From assembly GCA_002914805.1 (NCBI GenBank), contig JXTB01000578.1, positions 50,305 through 114,304 on the forward strand: a stretch of 64,000 nt of DNA, given 5' to 3'. The DNA comes from Parasponia andersonii. Lineage: Eukaryota; Streptophyta; Magnoliopsida; Rosales; Cannabaceae. Made by a program: the position numbers and the translations under genes. The notes under the pieces were generated by a model. That model was not told the origin of the DNA. It did not search any database and worked only from the letters and a program-made list of their open reading frames with translations. Below, piece by piece: positions 60,869 to 64,000 of the stretch; position 1 is the stretch's first letter; each line of letters begins with the position of its first letter.

Positions 60869-62813
60869 TTCAAACTACTCGATCTTTTCAAAGTAATAAA
60901 GATAATAATAATAAAATTTATTATTATTATTATTATTATTGTTATCTTGAAACTATTGCAAAAAAGTAAAAACACCATCCGTTCTTTTTGTAATCCGAAA
61001 AAAAAATAAATAAAAAGAGTGAATTTTGTTTTTAGCTAAGTAGACAACGGTAAGTGTTTTGGTAACATATCTTTCAAACATATCCAAAGGTGTTTAAGAA
61101 ATTTAACATTACAAATCTGACCCCAAAGAAAAAAAGTACAACTGGTTTACTCTTTTTGTTTTGAAAAATAGACGAGTTAGACCACCTCCGATGCAAATGT
61201 TATAATTAACATTATATTTGACACAAAAATAGCAAACTGATAAAGTTGGCACTAAATTTAAATTCTTACTCCAATGCACTTATACTTCATATACTGTTTT
61301 TTATTTTTAATTATAAACTAATTATTATTATTTTGAATAGGTTATGTACTAAAGAAAATGTATTAATTAAGCATGTTAAAGGGTATGTAATTGATATAGT
61401 ATCGAAATATGTGAATTTTAATAATGTATATATACCAAATGTCCATTTTTTCATTTCATTTTAAGAAATGGCTTCTCTTGACTTATTTAATATAGAAATA
61501 TCAATGTGAACTGCGGTTTTGTGGGTTGGCATACAATCCAAATGAAAAGCATGATATCGGCACGGTCTAACCCACGCTAATATGAGTCTGGGCCGACCTA
61601 ATACATATAATAGGGGACAGGTTGGACTCAATAATAAACCTATCGGCCTAGCCCACATTAGGTCCGTATGTAGTCATTTAATTATATAGTTTTAAATATA
61701 TTTTTTAATTAAAAATTAAAAAAAATCATAATTAAATATTTTCATTTATATACTTTCAAAATTATTTATTTACTTTTAATTTATTTAAATTTTAAAATAA
61801 TATGAATAGTTTTTTTCTATTTTAATCTAACAAAAAATGAAGAGATAATATAATCTCTACTAAATAGTAATGCTCAATAAAATTTAAAACTATTGATATA
61901 TAGAACAACAATGAAATAAAGCTCACATTTTTCCTATATATATATATCCATATTTGGTCTGCATAGACACGATTCACTTAAGTCTACGTAAAATATGAGC
62001 TAGACTTATCAACACTAGGTCATGCCTAGCTCATTTATAAGAATAAAAACTGGCACAATCCACTACAAAATGCTCATATGGGTTTATCAAATGTAGGCCG
62101 ACCTAGCCCATTTTTTATCTCTAGTTTAATGAATATATTTTTTTATTTTTTATAATTACTTTTTGGAAAATAATCATTTTTTTAATACATCAATTTTTTT
62201 AATATCAATTTTATTAGTAAATTAGTACGTGTTAGTATATCAATTTTTATGCATGAGCAGCATCACATTTAATCTTAATTTTAATTACAAGCTATACAAA
62301 CTTAAAACTTAGCTAAGACTAAATCCCTTTATTTCATGATATTGGATTGAGATTATTTTTATGAATTTATTTGCTTGTATTATTGCTTTAAGAATTTCAG
62401 TGTAAATAACGAAGAGCCGAATCGTGGATCTGTATCTTTGCTTTCAGAATTTCATCATGGCACTGTGTATTATCCATACAGTGGATATATTTTAATATCG
62501 AGAAGATTTAATATCGGGATTTCTCAAACGAAAAAAATAATCCAGAATTTAAATTTGTATTTAAACTTTACCATATAAAATAAAAAAAATTATATTTAAT
62601 GCTATTTATAGATTAATTAGCACAAGAAATAGCATCTCCAGTGTGATGCTATTTAGAATTTCTACTTCTAATAGATTAAAAAGATAATTTTTTTTTTAAA
62701 AAAAGAATATTTTCCATCCTTTATCTTAATATTTTTATTTCTTCTATTAACAAAATCCAAGATCAAAACTTTGCTTTTTTGACATAAAGTAAATCCGTTG
62801 CAGAAAAATATAG
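60869..62813. other. AT-rich spacer with an ATT-run and a GC-richer dispersed repeat
   Basis: A TTA microsatellite lies near 60907-60945. Between about 61500 and 62135 are two GC-richer segments with words such as GGCCGACCTAATAC and GGCCGACCTAGCCCA, resembling ends of hAT-type or other dispersed repeats, but the boundaries were not resolved. No gene is supported. Confidence 0.4.
62627..62654. repeat. 10-bp perfect stem hairpin
   Basis: AAATAGCATC, an 8-base loop TCCAGTGT, and GATGCTATTT. A further GCTATTTATAG lies just upstream. It may be the end of an old MITE. Confidence 0.7.
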
Positions 62814-63170
62814 GGCATGTTTGGTTCACTAATTACGTTCTATTAGAATGGCAAACCTATTTAAATGAGTGTTTGTTTCAACAACTTTAATTTTTCCATT
62901 CAAATGATCTTTTAGAGTGTGTGTTTATTTTAACAATTCAATTTTTCTATTCAAATAGTCCACTAAAAAAATTAATCATTGGAATTGATTTTTGTATCTT
63001 GGATGAGAATGGAGGGGAAGAAGTATTTTTGAATGGTCTATTCCAATGCTTCTATTCTAATTACAACTCATTCCATTGTCTTTCTATTCAAATATCTTTC
63101 ATTCTAATTATAACATATTCCACAATTTGCATTCAAATACACACATTTAAATAGATGAACCAAACGTGCC
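62814..63170. repeat. 357-bp MITE with GGCATGTTTGGTTCA ends
   Basis: GGCATGTTTGGTTCA at the left is mirrored by TGAACCAAACGTGCC at the right (one mismatch in 15). Subterminal ATTCAAAT words recur in both directions. No target duplication was recognised. The interior frame 62921-63154 is not coding by any evidence. Confidence 0.72.
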
Positions 63171-64000
63171 AATAAGTTTTCGTATTCTTGCATAAGAATA
63201 TAAGTTGTCAATTATATAAGGGATTTCTGAAATTTTGTTCTATTTTTGTTCGAAAAGTTTAGAAGCAGCCTGTTAAAAGTTAGATAAGAAACAGTGCTAT
63301 ATGGGAATAACATTAGTGGTAATGGTGGCAGTGGCTCTGGTGGAACTGAAAAAAGAAAAAGGGGCAATTGGGGACTTTTAAACGTAACTTGCTCTATTAA
63401 TATTCTCCCAAGTCCCAATACAGACATAATTGATGGGTGGGAATTATTCTGTTATATACATCTATATTTGTTCCAAACAATGTTGCTTCAAAATCGAAAT
63501 TTCGGCAGTCCTACTAGATCACGGACTCTTCTTGGGTTATCTTGTCTATCTAAGAATAGGGGTCCTTTTATTATTTGGCGCTACACTTTCCTAAATTTGA
63601 TACGATTCAGTACCACATAGGGGTCTTAAATATCAAATCATTTGAATATTATAATTCCCAGAACTAGTACAATCCAAAAAAGCATTACATTGAGCCATAA
63701 TTAGATTAACTAATACTCTTTCTAATTCAGTAATTCTGTATTATATTGAGTTCATTGAATTGATTATCTCACTATGTTATTGAGACTCATGAACCTAAAT
63801 AATTTAGGGCATTTAGGTGGAATAAGATACAAGCGCTACAAAAGCAGATATTGGAGTATAATAAACGGTAATGTAGTGCATCCTAATTAACTTTGAATAC
63901 TATCAAACAAGAATTAGGGTTTTGATTTATTACCCTCCTGCATCATAATTATTGGTTTAGATTATATGCATAAGCAATATTGTAAAAACCCGGAATTTTC
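63171..64000. other. Right-edge spacer without recognised gene
   Basis: An open stretch at 63294-63620 gives a Gly-rich then mixed peptide without a known domain. Composition around 63480-63640 is less AT-biased than its surroundings, so it could be a scrap of coding DNA, but nothing identifies it. Confidence 0.4.

Noticed and set aside
62921..63154. 77-codon frame
   Set aside because: Contained in a MITE whose ends are well matched inverted repeats.

Overview
The window is a stretch of plant nuclear DNA, most probably from a eudicot. It holds two complete multi-exon housekeeping genes with short GT-AG introns, both on the minus strand, set in AT-rich DNA full of decayed transposable elements typical of angiosperms (Ty1/copia including a Sirevirus, LINE, Mutator-like, PIF/Harbinger, a tRNA-derived SINE). 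There are no bacterial, phage or CRISPR features. The species cannot be named from what is visible.

Layout. 1-3.6 kb: 3' half of a decayed Ty1/copia element (RT/RNase H plus 3' LTR). 3.9-7.1 kb: a Mutator-like element with about 200-bp inverted arms enclosing a LINE fragment. 7.1-9.4 kb: AT-rich spacer. 9.4-18.6 kb: DNA topoisomerase 3-beta (TOP3B), 15 exons, 868 codons. 19.6-20.9 kb: a 1.2-kb inverted-repeat element with an intact target duplication. 21.5-27.2 kb: two more inverted-repeat elements; the second (perfect 9-bp target duplication) encloses about 5 kb of a 5'-truncated Sirevirus carrying pol, an envelope-like ORF and a 3' LTR. 27.3-30.2 kb: a PIF/Harbinger remnant with an internal 366-bp tandem duplication. 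31.0-42.0 kb: a nearly full-length Tork-like Ty1/copia element with both LTRs, the 5' LTR itself split by a 1.65-kb insertion. This element seems to have landed in an older copia pol (remnant at 42.0-43.35 kb). 43.35-43.7 kb: a MITE. 45.0-54.4 kb: condensin I subunit CAP-G, 12 exons, 1036 codons, one GC-AG intron. 54.4-64 kb: spacer with degenerate repeat arrays, a minisatellite and two MITEs, one with a perfect 9-bp target duplication.

Function. The two genes are independent chromosome-maintenance genes. TOP3B is a type IA topoisomerase acting on single-stranded DNA and RNA. CAP-G is the HEAT-repeat subunit of mitotic condensin I. They are about 26 kb apart and nothing suggests joint control, although both carry GA/CT microsatellites at their 5' ends. 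Both reading frames can be followed by eye through every splice junction with consistent phase, so both look functional. Every transposon-derived coding region has stops or frameshifts.

No clearly new biological system was found. The best leads are the nested Mutator-like/Sirevirus structure, the envelope-like ORF, an 18-bp perfect palindrome in the copia leader, the GC-AG intron in CAP-G and the repeat region downstream of 54.6 kb.
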